The notes: generated by a model not told the origin, from the sequence alone. Shown: positions 44,598 to 54,664, numbered from the stretch's first letter. The stretch is 64,000 nucleotides of DNA from an uncultured Flavobacterium sp. (GCF_946478785.1 NZ_CAMLDD010000015.1:54487-118486); one strand, 5' to 3'. Made by a program: numbers and translations.

Positions 44598-45170
44598 TTA
44601 TTGGTTTTCTATCTTCATAGGAGTTTCTTCAATTTGAAGTGCGCCAGAAGACAATAAAGGCTGATTAAAAGGGTGTGAAATAGAAGCCTGCTGGCGAATG
44701 TACGCCATTTTTATGGCTGCAATTGCTGCTTCAGTTCCTTTATTTCCATGAACACCGCCGCTTCTGTCAATAGATTGCTGCATGTTGTTGTCTGTTAAAA
44801 CACAAAAGATAACCGGAATATCAGTTTGAACATTCAAATCTTTAATTCCTTGTGTAACGCCTTCGCACACAAAATCAAAATGTTTTGTTTGTCCCTGAAT
44901 AACACATCCAATTACAATAACTGCATCAACATTTTGTGTTTGCAGCATTTTCTTTGCACCATAAATAAGTTCAAAACTTCCCGGAACATTCCAGCGTATA
45001 ATTTGCTGCGCAGGGACTTCATTATCAATTAAGGCATCAAAAGCACCATTGTAAAGTCCTTCAGTTATGTTTTCATTCCACTCAGAAACAACAATCCCAA
45101 ATCGAAAGTCTTTCGCATTTGGGATTGTGTTTTTATCGTATTCTGATAAATTTTTATTTTCAGTAGCCAT
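44598..45170 (-). CDS. ribH: 6,7-dimethyl-8-ribityllumazine synthase
   Basis: A 190-aa enzyme of riboflavin synthesis that condenses the ribityl-aminouracil with dihydroxybutanone phosphate. RFGIVVSEWNENITEGLYNGA, VPGSFELIYGAKKM, VIVIGCVIQGQTKHFDFVCEGV and FCVLTDNNMQQSIDRSG with the usual catalytic His and Arg residues are all present. A short extra C-terminal tail follows the core. It is downstream of the TPR gene, in the same direction. Confidence 0.94.
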   Translation of the reverse strand: MATENKNLSEYDKNTIPNAKDFRFGIVVSEWNENITEGLYNGAFDALIDNEVPAQQIIRWNVPGSFELIYGAKKMLQTQNVDAVIVIGCVIQGQTKHFDFVCEGVTQGIKDLNVQTDIPVIFCVLTDNNMQQSIDRSGGVHGNKGTEAAIAAIKMAYIRQQASISHPFNQPLLSSGALQIEETPMKIENQ

Positions 45171-45250
45171 CTTTTATATTTTAGATTTTTGATTTTAGAC
45201 TTAAGATCCTTAATACAAATCTACAATCTTAAATCTAAAGTCTAAAATTT

Positions 45251-46030
45251 TTATTGCGCTAATCCTATCAATACATCAACAGAAGCAGCTTCCGGAGTTG
45301 CATCGAAGTTTTCTTTAATATCTGTAAAATATTTTAAAGCATCTTCTTTTTGACCTAAAGCTAAAGCTGTCTTACCAGCTTTCAACAAGAAACGAGGTGT
45401 TGTAAAATCGTTTTTATTAGACTCCGCTGCTTTAACATAATAATCCAAAGCTTCTTTTTGATTGTTCTTTTGAGAATAAGCATCTCCAATCGCACCTTTT
45501 GCCAAAGCGCTTAAAATCATATCATCCGATTTAAACTCTCCTAAATATTTGATTGCTTCGTCAAATTTACCCGTATTCAAATAAGCCATACCTGCATAAT
45601 AATTTGCTAAATTTCCTGCATCAGTTCCAGAATATTCATCAGCAATTTTTACAAATCCAAATTTACCTTCAGAACCATTCAAAGACAACTTGTATAATGA
45701 ATCGCTTGCTACACCTTCAGTCGCTTTTTGGAAATTTTGCTGAGCAACAAACATTTCGTTTGCAGCCTCATCTTGTTTAGGAGCTTCAATAAATTTTTGG
45801 TAAGCCAAATATCCAATAGTCAATACAGCAATACCAGCAACTAAACCAATAATGATTTTTTGATTTTTAGCAACCCAATCCTCAGTTCTTGAAGCAGTTT
45901 CATCTAATTTTGAAAAAACGCCAGCAGTTGTGCTGTCTTTTTCATCAATTACAACCTGTGTTTCTTCAGTTACTTCTTTAACTTCCTTTTCCTTTGGTGC
46001 TTTATATCCTCTTTTATTGTAAGTAGCCAT
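45251..46030 (-). CDS. Tetratricopeptide repeat membrane protein
   Basis: A 259-aa protein with a Lys/Glu-rich cytoplasmic N-terminus, one membrane helix at about residues 60-78 (IIIGLVAGIAVLTIGYLAY), then TPR-like helical repeats from about 130 (ANYYAGMAYLNTGKFDEAIKYL and LAKGAIGDAYSQKNNQKEALDYYVKAAE). The layout is YfgM-like, so it may help periplasmic protein handling, which is inferred. It is divergent from recF. Confidence 0.85.
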   Translation of the reverse strand: MATYNKRGYKAPKEKEVKEVTEETQVVIDEKDSTTAGVFSKLDETASRTEDWVAKNQKIIIGLVAGIAVLTIGYLAYQKFIEAPKQDEAANEMFVAQQNFQKATEGVASDSLYKLSLNGSEGKFGFVKIADEYSGTDAGNLANYYAGMAYLNTGKFDEAIKYLGEFKSDDMILSALAKGAIGDAYSQKNNQKEALDYYVKAAESNKNDFTTPRFLLKAGKTALALGQKEDALKYFTDIKENFDATPEAASVDVLIGLAQ

Positions 46031-46273
46031 TTAAAATTAATTTAGTGAACGGCAAAAATAAAATTTTTATTGAAACTGAAGTAAAAAAAATCAACTTTAT
46101 CACTATTTTAAAAAAAATATTTTCAATAATCATAATTACTTTAGCATCGATACTAAAATAATTCATCTTGAAACGCACCAAAAGCCTAATATATCGATAA
46201 TTTTCGATAATTTGCACCCTCAAATTTTTGTTGTTTCAAAACATCTTATTTTACCTGCAGAGCTGCCAAAAAA

Positions 46274-47353
46274 ATGCATTTAAACAAAATTTCTTTATTC
46301 AATTATAAAAATTTCTCCGAAATCAATTTTGATTTTGACCGCAAGATCAATTGTTTTGTCGGCAAAAACGGAATTGGCAAAACTAACGTCTTAGATGCAA
46401 TTTATCATTTGGCTTATGGTAAAAGCTATTTTAATCCGCTAGCGGTACAAAATATCAAACACGGAGAAGAGTTTTTTGTGATTGATGCCGAATTAGAAAA
46501 AAACGAAAGGACAGAACAAATTGTCTGCAGTTTAAAAAAAGGGCAAAAAAAAGTCCTGAAAAGAAATGGGAAAGCATATGATAAATTTTCTGACCATATT
46601 GGGTTTGTGCCACTGGTTATTATTTCACCCGCTGATCGTGACTTAATTATTGAAGGAAGCGAAACGCGCCGTAAATTTATGGACAGCGTTATTTCCCAAT
46701 TAGACTCAAATTATCTGCATCAGCTTATTCAATACCAAAAAGTAATTGTACAACGAAATGCACTTTTAAAATATTTTGCACTCAATCATACTTTTGACAA
46801 CGATACCTTATCTATATATAATGAACAATTAAATAGTTTTGGGCAGTCTATTTTTGAAAAGCGTAAAAATTTCCTCGAACAATTCATACCTATATTTAAT
46901 ATTCACCATCAGGCCATAACGGGTTCCGAAGAATCTGTACAACTAGTGTACGAAAGTCATTTGTTTGATAAAGATCTGTTGATACTTTTACAGGAAAACA
47001 TCAATAAAGACCGTGCATTACATTATACAAGTGTCGGCATCCATAAAGATGATTTATCTTTTGAAATTGACTCGCATCCTATAAAAAAATTCGGCTCTCA
47101 GGGACAGCAGAAATCATTTTTGATTGCTTTGAAACTGGCCCAATTCGAATTCCTGAAAAAACAAAGCGGTGTAAAACCTTTACTGCTTTTTGATGATATT
47201 TTTGATAAATTAGACGAAAGCCGTGTTGCCAAAATAATAGAAATGGTAAATAGTGAAACGTTTGGTCAGCTTTTTATTTCAGACACACATCCGGAGCGTA
47301 CCGAAGTGATTGTAAAATCGACGCACCAGAGTTATAAGATATTTAATTTATAA
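46274..47353 (+). CDS. recF: DNA replication and repair protein RecF
   Basis: A 359-aa SMC-like ATPase for gap repair that helps load RecA. Walker A is [26 protein letters not shown] (from residue 30), [17 protein letters not shown] is the conserved middle part, and the signature region [17 protein letters not shown] plus Walker [16 protein letters not shown] are near 275-315. Length is normal. It is divergent from the TPR gene and is not next to dnaA/dnaN, as is usual in this phylum. Confidence 0.95.
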   Translation: MHLNKISLFNYKNFSEINFDFDRKINCFVGKNGIGKTNVLDAIYHLAYGKSYFNPLAVQNIKHGEEFFVIDAELEKNERTEQIVCSLKKGQKKVLKRNGKAYDKFSDHIGFVPLVIISPADRDLIIEGSETRRKFMDSVISQLDSNYLHQLIQYQKVIVQRNALLKYFALNHTFDNDTLSIYNEQLNSFGQSIFEKRKNFLEQFIPIFNIHHQAITGSEESVQLVYESHLFDKDLLILLQENINKDRALHYTSVGIHKDDLSFEIDSHPIKKFGSQGQQKSFLIALKLAQFEFLKKQSGVKPLLLFDDIFDKLDESRVAKIIEMVNSETFGQLFISDTHPERTEVIVKSTHQSYKIFNL

Positions 47354-47435
47354 TTTTATAAAGTTTGTCATTCCGTAACAATATGAAAATTTAAAAAATT
47401 ACCTAATTTAGCGACAAACAATAAAATTTGATATC

Positions 47436-48134
47436 ATGAAATTTGCCCAAACACTATTACTGATAATCTTCTTTATATTTATATCCTGCAATGGGCAAAA
47501 AAAAACCTTTTTTGAAGAAATTACTCCACAAGAATTTGCAGAGAAAATAAAAACTACAGAAAATCCACAAATACTGGACGTAAGAACTCCAGGAGAATTC
47601 GAATCTGGACATATTAACAATGCTGTAAACATAAATTGGAACAGTGAAGATTTTGCTCAAAAAGCTGAATCATATGATAAGTCCAAACCTGTTTTTGTGT
47701 ATTGCTTAAGCGGAGGAAGAAGCAAAAAAGCTGCTGCAAAACTAAACGCATTGGGCTTTACCAATGTTTATGAATTAGAAGGCGGAATTACAAAATGGAA
47801 TTTCGAAGGATTCTCTGAGCCATCTGCAAAACAAGTTGGAATGACAATGAGTGATTTTAATAATCTATTAGATACAGACAAAAAAGTCTTGGTCGATTTT
47901 TATGCCGAATGGTGCGGACCATGCAAAAAAATGGAGCCTTTTATTTTGAAAATGCAAAAAGAAATGACTGATAAAGTGGTTATCATCAGAATCGATGTCG
48001 ATAAAAACAAAACTTTGACAGAAACAATGAAAATCAGTTCGCTCCCAACTATTTTAATCTACGAAAATAAAGCTATACAAAAAAAGATAATTGGCCTGAC
48101 AACTGAAGAAAATTTAAAAAAACAACTGCAATAA
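47436..48134 (+). CDS. Exported rhodanese-thioredoxin fusion lipoprotein
   Basis: A 232-aa protein. A lipoprotein signal (LLLIIFFIFISC, Cys at residue 19) is followed by a rhodanese domain at about 30-120 (ILDVRTPGEFESGHINNAVNI, FVYCLSGGRSKKAA with active Cys) and a thioredoxin domain at about 130-230 (VDFYAEWCGPCKKMEPFI, and the cis-Pro in SLPTILIY). It likely handles disulfide or sulfur exchange in the envelope. Both active sites are intact. It is followed 9 nt later by the DUF2461 gene. Confidence 0.9.
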   Translation: MKFAQTLLLIIFFIFISCNGQKKTFFEEITPQEFAEKIKTTENPQILDVRTPGEFESGHINNAVNINWNSEDFAQKAESYDKSKPVFVYCLSGGRSKKAAAKLNALGFTNVYELEGGITKWNFEGFSEPSAKQVGMTMSDFNNLLDTDKKVLVDFYAEWCGPCKKMEPFILKMQKEMTDKVVIIRIDVDKNKTLTETMKISSLPTILIYENKAIQKKIIGLTTEENLKKQLQ

Positions 48135-48143
48135 ATACTGAAT

Positions 48144-48821
48144 ATGCTAACGAAAGAATCATTGCAATTTTTAGACGATTTAAAAAGAAACAATAACAGA
48201 GATTGGTTTCAGGAGAACAAAAAACGATACGAAATTTTCAAAAAAGACTATCATCAAATGGTGAGTGATTTTCTGGATGTGATGAAACCGCTTGATCCTT
48301 CTTTGGAATTATTGGAAGTTAAGAATTGTACGTTCAGAATCAATCGTGACATACGGTTCTCTAAAGACAAATCTCCTTACAAAGCACATTTAGGTGTTTG
48401 GATGTCTGCCGGAGCAAAAGGTGCCAATCGTGCCGGATATTATGTACATATTGAAAAAGGCGCCAGTTTTATCGCCGGTGGATTTTATTCGCCTGAAGCG
48501 GAAGATTTGAAAAAAGTACGTAAAGAAATTGCATTTTTTCATGAAGATCTTGAAGCTATTTTAGCAGATAAAAATTTCAAAAAGGAATTTGGAAGTTTGG
48601 ATATAAATGAAAGTAATTCTCTTAAAAGCATGCCTCGTGGATACGAAAAAGACCATCCGGCAATTGAATTTTTAAAATTAAAAAGTTTTACAGCTACTCA
48701 AAAATATGATATTTCTGAAGTCACCAAAAAAGATTTCGTTGCTAAAATGAGTCAGAAATTAATTGCCTTGAAACCTCTAAACGAATTCATTAATCGTTCT
48801 TTAGAAACGGAGGAATTTTAA
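48144..48821 (+). CDS. DUF2461 family protein
   Basis: A 225-aa soluble protein with the DUF2461 signature throughout: LQFLDDLKRNNNRDWFQENKKRYE at the start, NCTFRINRDIRFSKDKSPYKAHLGVWM, and AGYYVHIEKGASFIAGGFYSPEAEDLKKVRKEI. No catalytic site is known for this widespread family. It is 9 nt after the thioredoxin fusion and 8 nt before the glycosyltransferase gene, so it is probably in one transcript. Confidence 0.9.
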   Translation: MLTKESLQFLDDLKRNNNRDWFQENKKRYEIFKKDYHQMVSDFLDVMKPLDPSLELLEVKNCTFRINRDIRFSKDKSPYKAHLGVWMSAGAKGANRAGYYVHIEKGASFIAGGFYSPEAEDLKKVRKEIAFFHEDLEAILADKNFKKEFGSLDINESNSLKSMPRGYEKDHPAIEFLKLKSFTATQKYDISEVTKKDFVAKMSQKLIALKPLNEFINRSLETEEF

Positions 48822-48829
48822 GCTTACTG

Positions 48830-49888
48830 ATGAAAAAAAGAAAAATACTTTTTTTAGGAGAATCGTATCGCGCTGATGCTATAACGTGGATGAAAGGTTT
48901 GAAAGAATTTGGCAATTTCGAAATCTGCACATGGGAACTTCAAACACCAAACAATTCAAAACTAAATAGGTTCAAACGCATTTTAGAATATGCGTTGTCT
49001 CCTATTTCAATTCGGAAAACAATCCAACAAGAGAAACCGGATATGATTATTGCAGAAAGAACAACCAGTTACGGTTTTCTTGCCGCAATTTCGGGAATGC
49101 ATCCAATTGCGATTGCTCAGCAAGGCAGAACGGATTTATGGCCAGATGGCTCTGTTTTATTACCTTTTAAAAAAATTATTCAGAAACATGCTTTCAAAAA
49201 AGCAGATTTGATTCACGCATGGGGACCTGTAATGACCATTTCGATGAAAGAAATTGGCGTCGACATGAATAAAGTTTTAGTGATTCCGAAAGGAATTGAT
49301 TTGACGCTCTTTGCTCCTTCCATCAATAATTCAAACAAAATTGAAGCGATTGTGACTCGTTCGTTACAGCCTGAATATCGTCATGATTCGATTCTAAAAG
49401 CCTTCGCAATTTTACATCAAAAAGGAATTGATTTTTCACTCACCATTGTTGGCGATGGAACCAGATTACAGTTTTTAAAAGATTTAGCAAGAGATTTACA
49501 AATCGAAAACAAAGTGATTTTTACACGTAGAATTCCAAACACTGAGCTTCCTAAATTATTACAGCAATCGAATATTTATATCAGTATGCCTATTACCGAA
49601 GGTGTTTCGGCATCTTTGTTTGAAGCAATGGCCTGCAATTGCTATCCTGTAGTTTCTGACATTCCAGGGAATCAGAGTTGGATTACGCATCGTAAAAACG
49701 GACAATTAATCGAAATTGATAATATCGAAATGCTAGCTGAAGAATTGATGTGGTCTTTTGAGAATGCTGAATCTCGTAATCAAGCAATTGTTCAAAACAG
49801 AAAGTTTGTGGAAGAAAATGCTAATTATAATATTAATATGAAGATTATTTCTGATAGGTATCATGAATTGCTAAATCAACGAGGATAA
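48830..49888 (+). CDS. Glycosyltransferase family 1/4-type (GT-B)
   Basis: A 352-aa GT-B enzyme. The C-terminal half has VTRSLQPEYRHDSILKAFAILHQKG, LTIVGDGTRLQFLKDLA, and SMPITEGVSASLFEAMACNCYPVVSDIPGN, the Glu/Gly-rich nucleotide-sugar site of the GT4 group. N-terminal sequences are divergent. The acceptor and sugar are unknown. Its last 13 nt overlap the convergent gene on the minus strand. Confidence 0.87.
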   Translation: MKKRKILFLGESYRADAITWMKGLKEFGNFEICTWELQTPNNSKLNRFKRILEYALSPISIRKTIQQEKPDMIIAERTTSYGFLAAISGMHPIAIAQQGRTDLWPDGSVLLPFKKIIQKHAFKKADLIHAWGPVMTISMKEIGVDMNKVLVIPKGIDLTLFAPSINNSNKIEAIVTRSLQPEYRHDSILKAFAILHQKGIDFSLTIVGDGTRLQFLKDLARDLQIENKVIFTRRIPNTELPKLLQQSNIYISMPITEGVSASLFEAMACNCYPVVSDIPGNQSWITHRKNGQLIEIDNIEMLAEELMWSFENAESRNQAIVQNRKFVEENANYNINMKIISDRYHELLNQRG

Positions 49889-50595
49889 GCCAAAGACACT
49901 TTCTTTTCAGATTCATTATAAAGAACATAATGAAAGTTTTCTTTTTCACGAACAAGAAACAATTCACCATAATCCTCTTTTTTAGAAAACACGATTTGAC
50001 AATTTAACAAATCAACTGTTTTTTTGTTTCCAACACAATCTTTCAAAATTTCTTTGGACGTATTGGCTTTTGTATTTACCCATGAATAATCGTAAGATTT
50101 CCAATTTTCATCAAAAGTATTAAGCATTTTGGCGTATAGCATTTTATTTTTATCATCCTGCAAAACACCGTTACTTTTAATTAATCGAATTGATTTTGAA
50201 TCTTTATAAATATAAAAAATCCCCAAATCCTTATTCAAATCTGATTCTGATTTTAACTCCTTACCACACCCACTGTAATGAATATTTATTAAAATAAAAC
50301 GTATATGAGCATCATCAATTATCATAAATCTTCCGGAAGAAGATGTAAAGCAATCGTTACCACATTCTGCCAAATATCTACTTACAAATGTTCCATCTAA
50401 ATCCATCTTCAAATTATTGCCCCAAGAAAACTCCTTTTGTGCAACCAGAGAATATTCATTATAATCATTAACACCAATTATCCTGTCAATTTTCCAAGTT
50501 CCCAATATATTTGTTTGGGCATTAGAAAACAGTGAAAAGAATATATTAAGAAATAAAAAAAACACAACTGAGCTTTTCTTAATTGATTTTGCCAT
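49876..50595 (-). CDS. Exported protein of unknown function
   Basis: A 239-aa protein from the ATG at 50595, which starts a good signal peptide (MAKSIKKSSVVFFLFLNIFFSLFSNAQ); an upstream ATG at 50667 is less likely. The mature part begins NILGTWKIDRIIGVNDYNEY, like a lipocalin-type beta barrel, and contains several Cys pairs (ECGNDC). I do not recognise a family. It is convergent with the glycosyltransferase, sharing 13 nt. Confidence 0.65.
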   Translation of the reverse strand: MAKSIKKSSVVFFLFLNIFFSLFSNAQTNILGTWKIDRIIGVNDYNEYSLVAQKEFSWGNNLKMDLDGTFVSRYLAECGNDCFTSSSGRFMIIDDAHIRFILINIHYSGCGKELKSESDLNKDLGIFYIYKDSKSIRLIKSNGVLQDDKNKMLYAKMLNTFDENWKSYDYSWVNTKANTSKEILKDCVGNKKTVDLLNCQIVFSKKEDYGELFLVREKENFHYVLYNESEKKVSLAYPR

Positions 50596-50727
50596 AATTA
50601 TAGAATTATAAATTACTTCAAACTTACAAAAAGAATGCATAAAAATCATGAAGTTAAAAACTAACAAATTCTTTTAAATTTAAAGCGGATATTTAATAAA
50701 AATCGAATCCAAATAAATTATAATCCT

Positions 50728-50735
50728 TACTTTTG
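50728..50735 (+). promoter_or_regulatory. Candidate -7 element for murB
   Basis: TACTTTTG matches TAnnTTTG and lies 25 nt before the murB ATG at 50761. No good -33 TTG is seen at 19-21 nt upstream. Confidence 0.45.
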
Positions 50736-50760
50736 AACTCATATAAAAGCCCTTTTATTT

Positions 50761-51774
50761 ATGGAAATCCAATCCAATTTTTCTTTAAAAAACTATAATA
50801 CTTTTGGCATTGAAGCCAAAGCCAGACAATTTGTTGCGGTTCATTCAGTTGATGAATTAAAAACCATTTTGAAAGAAAATAAAAACGAGAAAAAATTTAT
50901 TTTAGGTGGCGGAAGCAATATGCTTTTAACGCAGGATATTGACGCTTTAGTAATTCATATTGATTTGAAAGGTAAAAAACTCGTTAAGGAAGACGATGAC
51001 TTTGTTTGGGTTGAAAGTCAGGCTGGAGAAAACTGGCACGATTTCGTACTTTATACAATCAACAATAATTTGGGAGGTTTAGAAAACATGTCACTGATTC
51101 CGGGAAATGTGGGCACAACTCCCGTTCAGAATATTGGTGCATACGGAACTGAAATCAAAGATACTTTTGTTTCTTGTGAAGCGATAAATATTGAATCTCA
51201 GGAAATAAAAACCTTCACAAATGCGGAATGTAGTTTTGGCTACCGTGAAAGCATCTTTAAGAACGAAGTTAAAGATCAATATATTATTACATCGGTAATT
51301 TATAAACTGACAAAACGTAATCACAAAATAAATACTTCATACGGAGATATTACTGCTGAATTAGCTAAAAACAATATTACTGCTCCAACATTAAAAGATG
51401 TAAGCAATGCAGTTATTGCTATAAGACAAAGTAAATTACCCGATCCAAAAGAATTAGGAAATAGTGGGAGTTTCTTTAAAAACCCAATTTTATTGAAATC
51501 TGATTTCGAAAAAATTCACCAAAAGTTTCCTGAAATGAAGTATTATGAGGTTTCAGAAACCGAAGTAAAAGTGCCAGCAGGATGGCTGATTGAACAAGCC
51601 GGTTTTAAAGGAAAACGTTTTGGCGATGCCGGAGTTCATAAAAATCAGGCCTTGGTTTTAGTAAATTACGGAAATGCAACGGGACAGGAAATCCTTGCGG
51701 TTTCAAAAAATGTTCAAGAAACTGTTTTTAAAACTTTCGGCATTCATATTGAAGCAGAAGTGAATGTTATTTAA
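50761..51774 (+). CDS. murB: UDP-N-acetylenolpyruvoylglucosamine reductase
   Basis: A 337-aa FAD enzyme that reduces UDP-GlcNAc-enolpyruvate to UDP-MurNAc for peptidoglycan. Present are NTFGIEAKARQFVAVHSVDEL, the FAD site LGGGSNMLLTQDIDALVIHI, ENMSLIPGNVGTTPVQNIGAYG, SFGYRESIFK, and GNSGSFFKNPIL with the catalytic Ser, plus late AGWLIEQAGFKGKRFGDAGVH. This is a type I MurB, longer than the Gram-positive type. Length is normal. Confidence 0.95.
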   Translation: MEIQSNFSLKNYNTFGIEAKARQFVAVHSVDELKTILKENKNEKKFILGGGSNMLLTQDIDALVIHIDLKGKKLVKEDDDFVWVESQAGENWHDFVLYTINNNLGGLENMSLIPGNVGTTPVQNIGAYGTEIKDTFVSCEAINIESQEIKTFTNAECSFGYRESIFKNEVKDQYIITSVIYKLTKRNHKINTSYGDITAELAKNNITAPTLKDVSNAVIAIRQSKLPDPKELGNSGSFFKNPILLKSDFEKIHQKFPEMKYYEVSETEVKVPAGWLIEQAGFKGKRFGDAGVHKNQALVLVNYGNATGQEILAVSKNVQETVFKTFGIHIEAEVNVI

Positions 51775-51796
51775 TTTTCATCAATTTAAACTTTAG

Positions 51797-52297
51797 ATGA
51801 AAAAACTTGACATCACCGTTATTTTGGTACAAATTTTTGGAATAATTTTCCTAATTAATGGTATTCTACAATTACGTTTTTATACTGTAGCTGAAAAGGT
51901 TGTGTATACAAACAGATATTTTCAAGATCAAAAATCAGAAAATTTTAATAGATGTTTCCCTACGCAGGAGGATTATTCTAATTTTTGGCCTAATGTTTAT
52001 GTCTGGATATTTTTAGGCCTGTTAATTGGTATTTCGATAGTTTGCTACTTTAATTGGAAAAATAAACTCTCATCTCTAAATACCATCTTAATTGCAATAG
52101 TACTTTACATTGTTTTGAGGCTAAAATTTTTCAGAAGAGGAATACTATCTAATTTATTTCACTCTTTTTGGGCATTACTTTCTAATGATTTCGCAACACA
52201 ACGTTTAATTCAGGGAATTACTTTTACCATTATGGGAATAGTTCTTTTATGGATAAGCATCAAACAAAATTTATTTAATTCGAGAAAAAAAAAATAG
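51797..52297 (+). CDS. Small polytopic membrane protein, function unknown
   Basis: A 166-aa protein with four hydrophobic segments: residues 5-26 (ITVILVQIFGIIFLINGILQL), 70-86 (VYVWIFLGLLIGISIVCYF), 97-110, and 141-160 (GITFTIMGIVLLWISI). No motif is recognised. It lies 22 nt after murB and 20 nt before the FMN-binding gene, in the same direction, so it may be co-transcribed. Confidence 0.6.
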   Translation: MKKLDITVILVQIFGIIFLINGILQLRFYTVAEKVVYTNRYFQDQKSENFNRCFPTQEDYSNFWPNVYVWIFLGLLIGISIVCYFNWKNKLSSLNTILIAIVLYIVLRLKFFRRGILSNLFHSFWALLSNDFATQRLIQGITFTIMGIVLLWISIKQNLFNSRKKK

Positions 52298-52317
52298 TGT
52301 CAAACTAAAACATCAAA

Positions 52318-52932
52318 ATGTACACACCAGACATCTATAAAAATGAAGATCCGGAATCTATAAGAACTTTTTTGAAAGAGAACAGTTTTGGAATTCTTAT
52401 CAATCAAACTAACGGAAAATTATGTGCTACACATATTCCGATTGAACTTGAAGTAAATGCTGACGGAAAAGAAATTTTGCAAGGACATATTTCAAAACTG
52501 AACCCGCAAGCTGAAGGTTTTGTAGAAAACGATCAGGTTTTGGCAGTGTTTACAGGCCCGCACAGTTACATCTCTTCCTCCTGGTATGATCATGAAAATG
52601 TATCGACATGGAATTACATAGCCGTGCATGTTTACGGAAGGATTAAAATTGTAGATGAAGCCACTTCAATAGAACAGCTTAAAAAATTAGTGGATAAATA
52701 TGAAGCTAACTCAGAAAACCCTGTTCGTTTAGAAGATTTGTCTGAGAAAACAATGCGCGAAGCAAGAGGGATTTTTGGTTTTGAGATTGAAATATATGAA
52801 ATTCAGGCTACCAAAAAACTATCACAAAACCGTGATGACAACAATTATAAAAACATAATTTCGGAGTTGGAGAAAACCGAAAACCCTCAGTCTATTGCTA
52901 TTGCAAAAGAAATGTCAAAATGCCGAAAGTAA
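52318..52932 (+). CDS. PaiB-type FMN-binding regulator-like protein
   Basis: A 204-aa protein of the flavin-reductase split-barrel type. MYTPDIYKNEDPESIRTFLKENSFG, ATHIPIELE, LQGHISKLNPQ and the conserved FTGPHSYISSSWYDHENVSTWNYIAVHVYG are the PaiB hallmark. In Bacillus, PaiB affects gene expression, but most relatives are untested and may be small flavin-binding enzymes. Length is typical. Confidence 0.88.
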   Translation: MYTPDIYKNEDPESIRTFLKENSFGILINQTNGKLCATHIPIELEVNADGKEILQGHISKLNPQAEGFVENDQVLAVFTGPHSYISSSWYDHENVSTWNYIAVHVYGRIKIVDEATSIEQLKKLVDKYEANSENPVRLEDLSEKTMREARGIFGFEIEIYEIQATKKLSQNRDDNNYKNIISELEKTENPQSIAIAKEMSKCRK

Positions 52933-52945
52933 ATTCGTTTTACCA

Positions 52946-52975
52946 TTGAAAATTAGGAATTCATAAGTACATTTG
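52946..52975 (+). promoter_or_regulatory. Flavobacterial-type promoter for the GT2 gene
   Basis: TTG at 52946-52948, a 19-nt spacer, and TACATTTG at 52968-52975 match the Bacteroidetes sigma-A consensus (TTG-N19-TAnnTTTG). It lies 40 nt upstream of the ATG at 53016. Confidence 0.75.
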
Positions 52976-53015
52976 CACTCGCAAGATTCAGAAAATTAAA
53001 AGACCATAATATCAT

Positions 53016-54122
53016 ATGCTTATATTTTTACTTTACTTCTTTATTGCTATTGTATTCATACAAATTTTTTACTACTTAGGGATTTTTGGAAAATTCGCTT
53101 TCGCTAAGCCTCAAACTACTACACCAAAAAAACTTCCGGTTTCTGTAATTGTCTGTGCAAAAAACGAAGAGGAAAATGTAAAAAAATACGTTCCTTTATT
53201 AGCAGATCAAAATTATCCTGACTTTGAAATTGTTTTGATTGATGATGCATCAAGCGATGAGACGTTAGAAGTTTTTGAACAATTTGAAACCCAATATCCA
53301 AACATCCGATTAGTAAAAGTTAAAAATAACGAAGCCTTTTGGGGAAATAAAAAATACGCTCTGACATTAGGCATCAAAGCAGCGACAAAAGACTATTTAT
53401 TGTTTACTGATGCTGACTGTTATCCAACTTCAAAAGAATGGATTAACGCTATGACTTCGCAATTTACCATGAACAAAACTATTGTTTTAGGATACGGAGC
53501 TTATGAAAAAACAGAGCGTTCTTTATTAAATAAAATCATTCGTTTTGAAACCGTTCTTACAGCTGTACAATATTTTTCATGGGCAAAAGCAGGGCTTCCT
53601 TATATGGGAGTTGGTAGAAATTTAGCCTATAAAAAGGAAGAGTTTTTTAATGTAAATGGTTTTATAGAGCATATTCAGGTTCGTTCCGGCGATGATGATT
53701 TGTTTGTAAACCAGGCAGCAACCAAAGCAAACACGACAATTGCATACACGCCTGAAAGTTTTACTTATTCAAAACCAAAAGAAACTTACAAAGAATGGTT
53801 TACTCAAAAAAGAAGGCACATTGCTACTGCAAGTTATTATAAGCTTTTTGACAAAATTCAATTAAGTCTTTTTTACAGCTCGCAATTATTATTTTTTTTA
53901 TTAGTTATTCCTTTATTGGCTTTTCAATTTCAATGGATTACTGTATTGGTATTATTGGCAATCCGATATACGATTGCCTGGACAGTAATTGGATTCTCTG
54001 CCGGAAAATTAAGGGAAAATGATCTAAAAGTTTGGTTTCCTATTGTTGAAATCGTGCTTATATTCACGCAAATTAATATCTTTATAACTAATATTTTTTC
54101 AAAACCAGTAAATTGGAAATAA
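53016..54122 (+). CDS. Membrane glycosyltransferase family 2
   Basis: A 368-aa protein. An N-terminal helix (LLYFFIAIVFIQIFYYLGIF) is followed by a GT-A domain: VSVIVCAKNEEENVKKYVPLL, FEIVLIDDASSDETLEVF, the metal-binding DADCYP (from LLFTDADCYPT), and FTQKRRHIATASYY, the QxxRW-like position. Three C-terminal membrane helices close it. It probably makes an envelope polysaccharide or glycolipid; the sugar is unknown. It overlaps the sigma factor gene by 10 nt. Confidence 0.9.
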   Translation: MLIFLLYFFIAIVFIQIFYYLGIFGKFAFAKPQTTTPKKLPVSVIVCAKNEEENVKKYVPLLADQNYPDFEIVLIDDASSDETLEVFEQFETQYPNIRLVKVKNNEAFWGNKKYALTLGIKAATKDYLLFTDADCYPTSKEWINAMTSQFTMNKTIVLGYGAYEKTERSLLNKIIRFETVLTAVQYFSWAKAGLPYMGVGRNLAYKKEEFFNVNGFIEHIQVRSGDDDLFVNQAATKANTTIAYTPESFTYSKPKETYKEWFTQKRRHIATASYYKLFDKIQLSLFYSSQLLFFLLVIPLLAFQFQWITVLVLLAIRYTIAWTVIGFSAGKLRENDLKVWFPIVEIVLIFTQINIFITNIFSKPVNWK

Positions 54123-54664
54123 ATTCTAAAATAGAAAAAGCAAAACAAGGCGATCAGATAGCCTTTACTTTTTTATTAGATTTTTACTGGAACGAAGTGT
54201 ACGGTTTTATGTTAAAACGTACCGAAAACGAAACCATAGCTGAAGATATTACCATTGAAACCTTCTCAAAAGCTTTCGACAAAATCGCAACCTACAACCC
54301 TGAATTCCAATTCAATACATGGTTAATCAGCATTGCAAAAAACGTTTACATAGATTTACTCCGTAAAAAGAAAACGAACCTTTTTATTGAAATCACCGAT
54401 AACGAAGACCAGCAGGCATACAATATTGCCGACCCTACCCCTTCTGCAGAAGATGCATTGATTAAAGAGCAAAATTTGTCCCGTTTGCTTTTATGCATCA
54501 AAGAATTAAAACCCCACTATCAGGAAGTCATTCAGTTACGTTATTTTCAGGAAATGACTTATCAGGAAATTGCGCTCAAAATCAATGAGCCTTTAAGCAA
54601 TGTTAAAGTTAAATTACTTCGCGCTAAAAAATTATTAGCTGAAATTATCGAACGAAACAGATAA
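54113..54664 (+). CDS. ECF-type RNA polymerase sigma factor
   Basis: A 183-aa sigma-70 family protein starting at TTG 54113. Region 2 is IAFTFLLDFYWNEVYGFML to ETFSKAFDKIATYNPEFQFNTWLISIAKNVYIDLLRKK, and region 4 is LSRLLLCIKELKPHYQEVIQLRYFQEMTYQEIALKIN. The start overlaps the upstream glycosyltransferase, so translation may be coupled. No anti-sigma gene is adjacent; the next gene is a TonB-type protein. Confidence 0.88.
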   Translation: MEINSKIEKAKQGDQIAFTFLLDFYWNEVYGFMLKRTENETIAEDITIETFSKAFDKIATYNPEFQFNTWLISIAKNVYIDLLRKKKTNLFIEITDNEDQQAYNIADPTPSAEDALIKEQNLSRLLLCIKELKPHYQEVIQLRYFQEMTYQEIALKINEPLSNVKVKLLRAKKLLAEIIERNR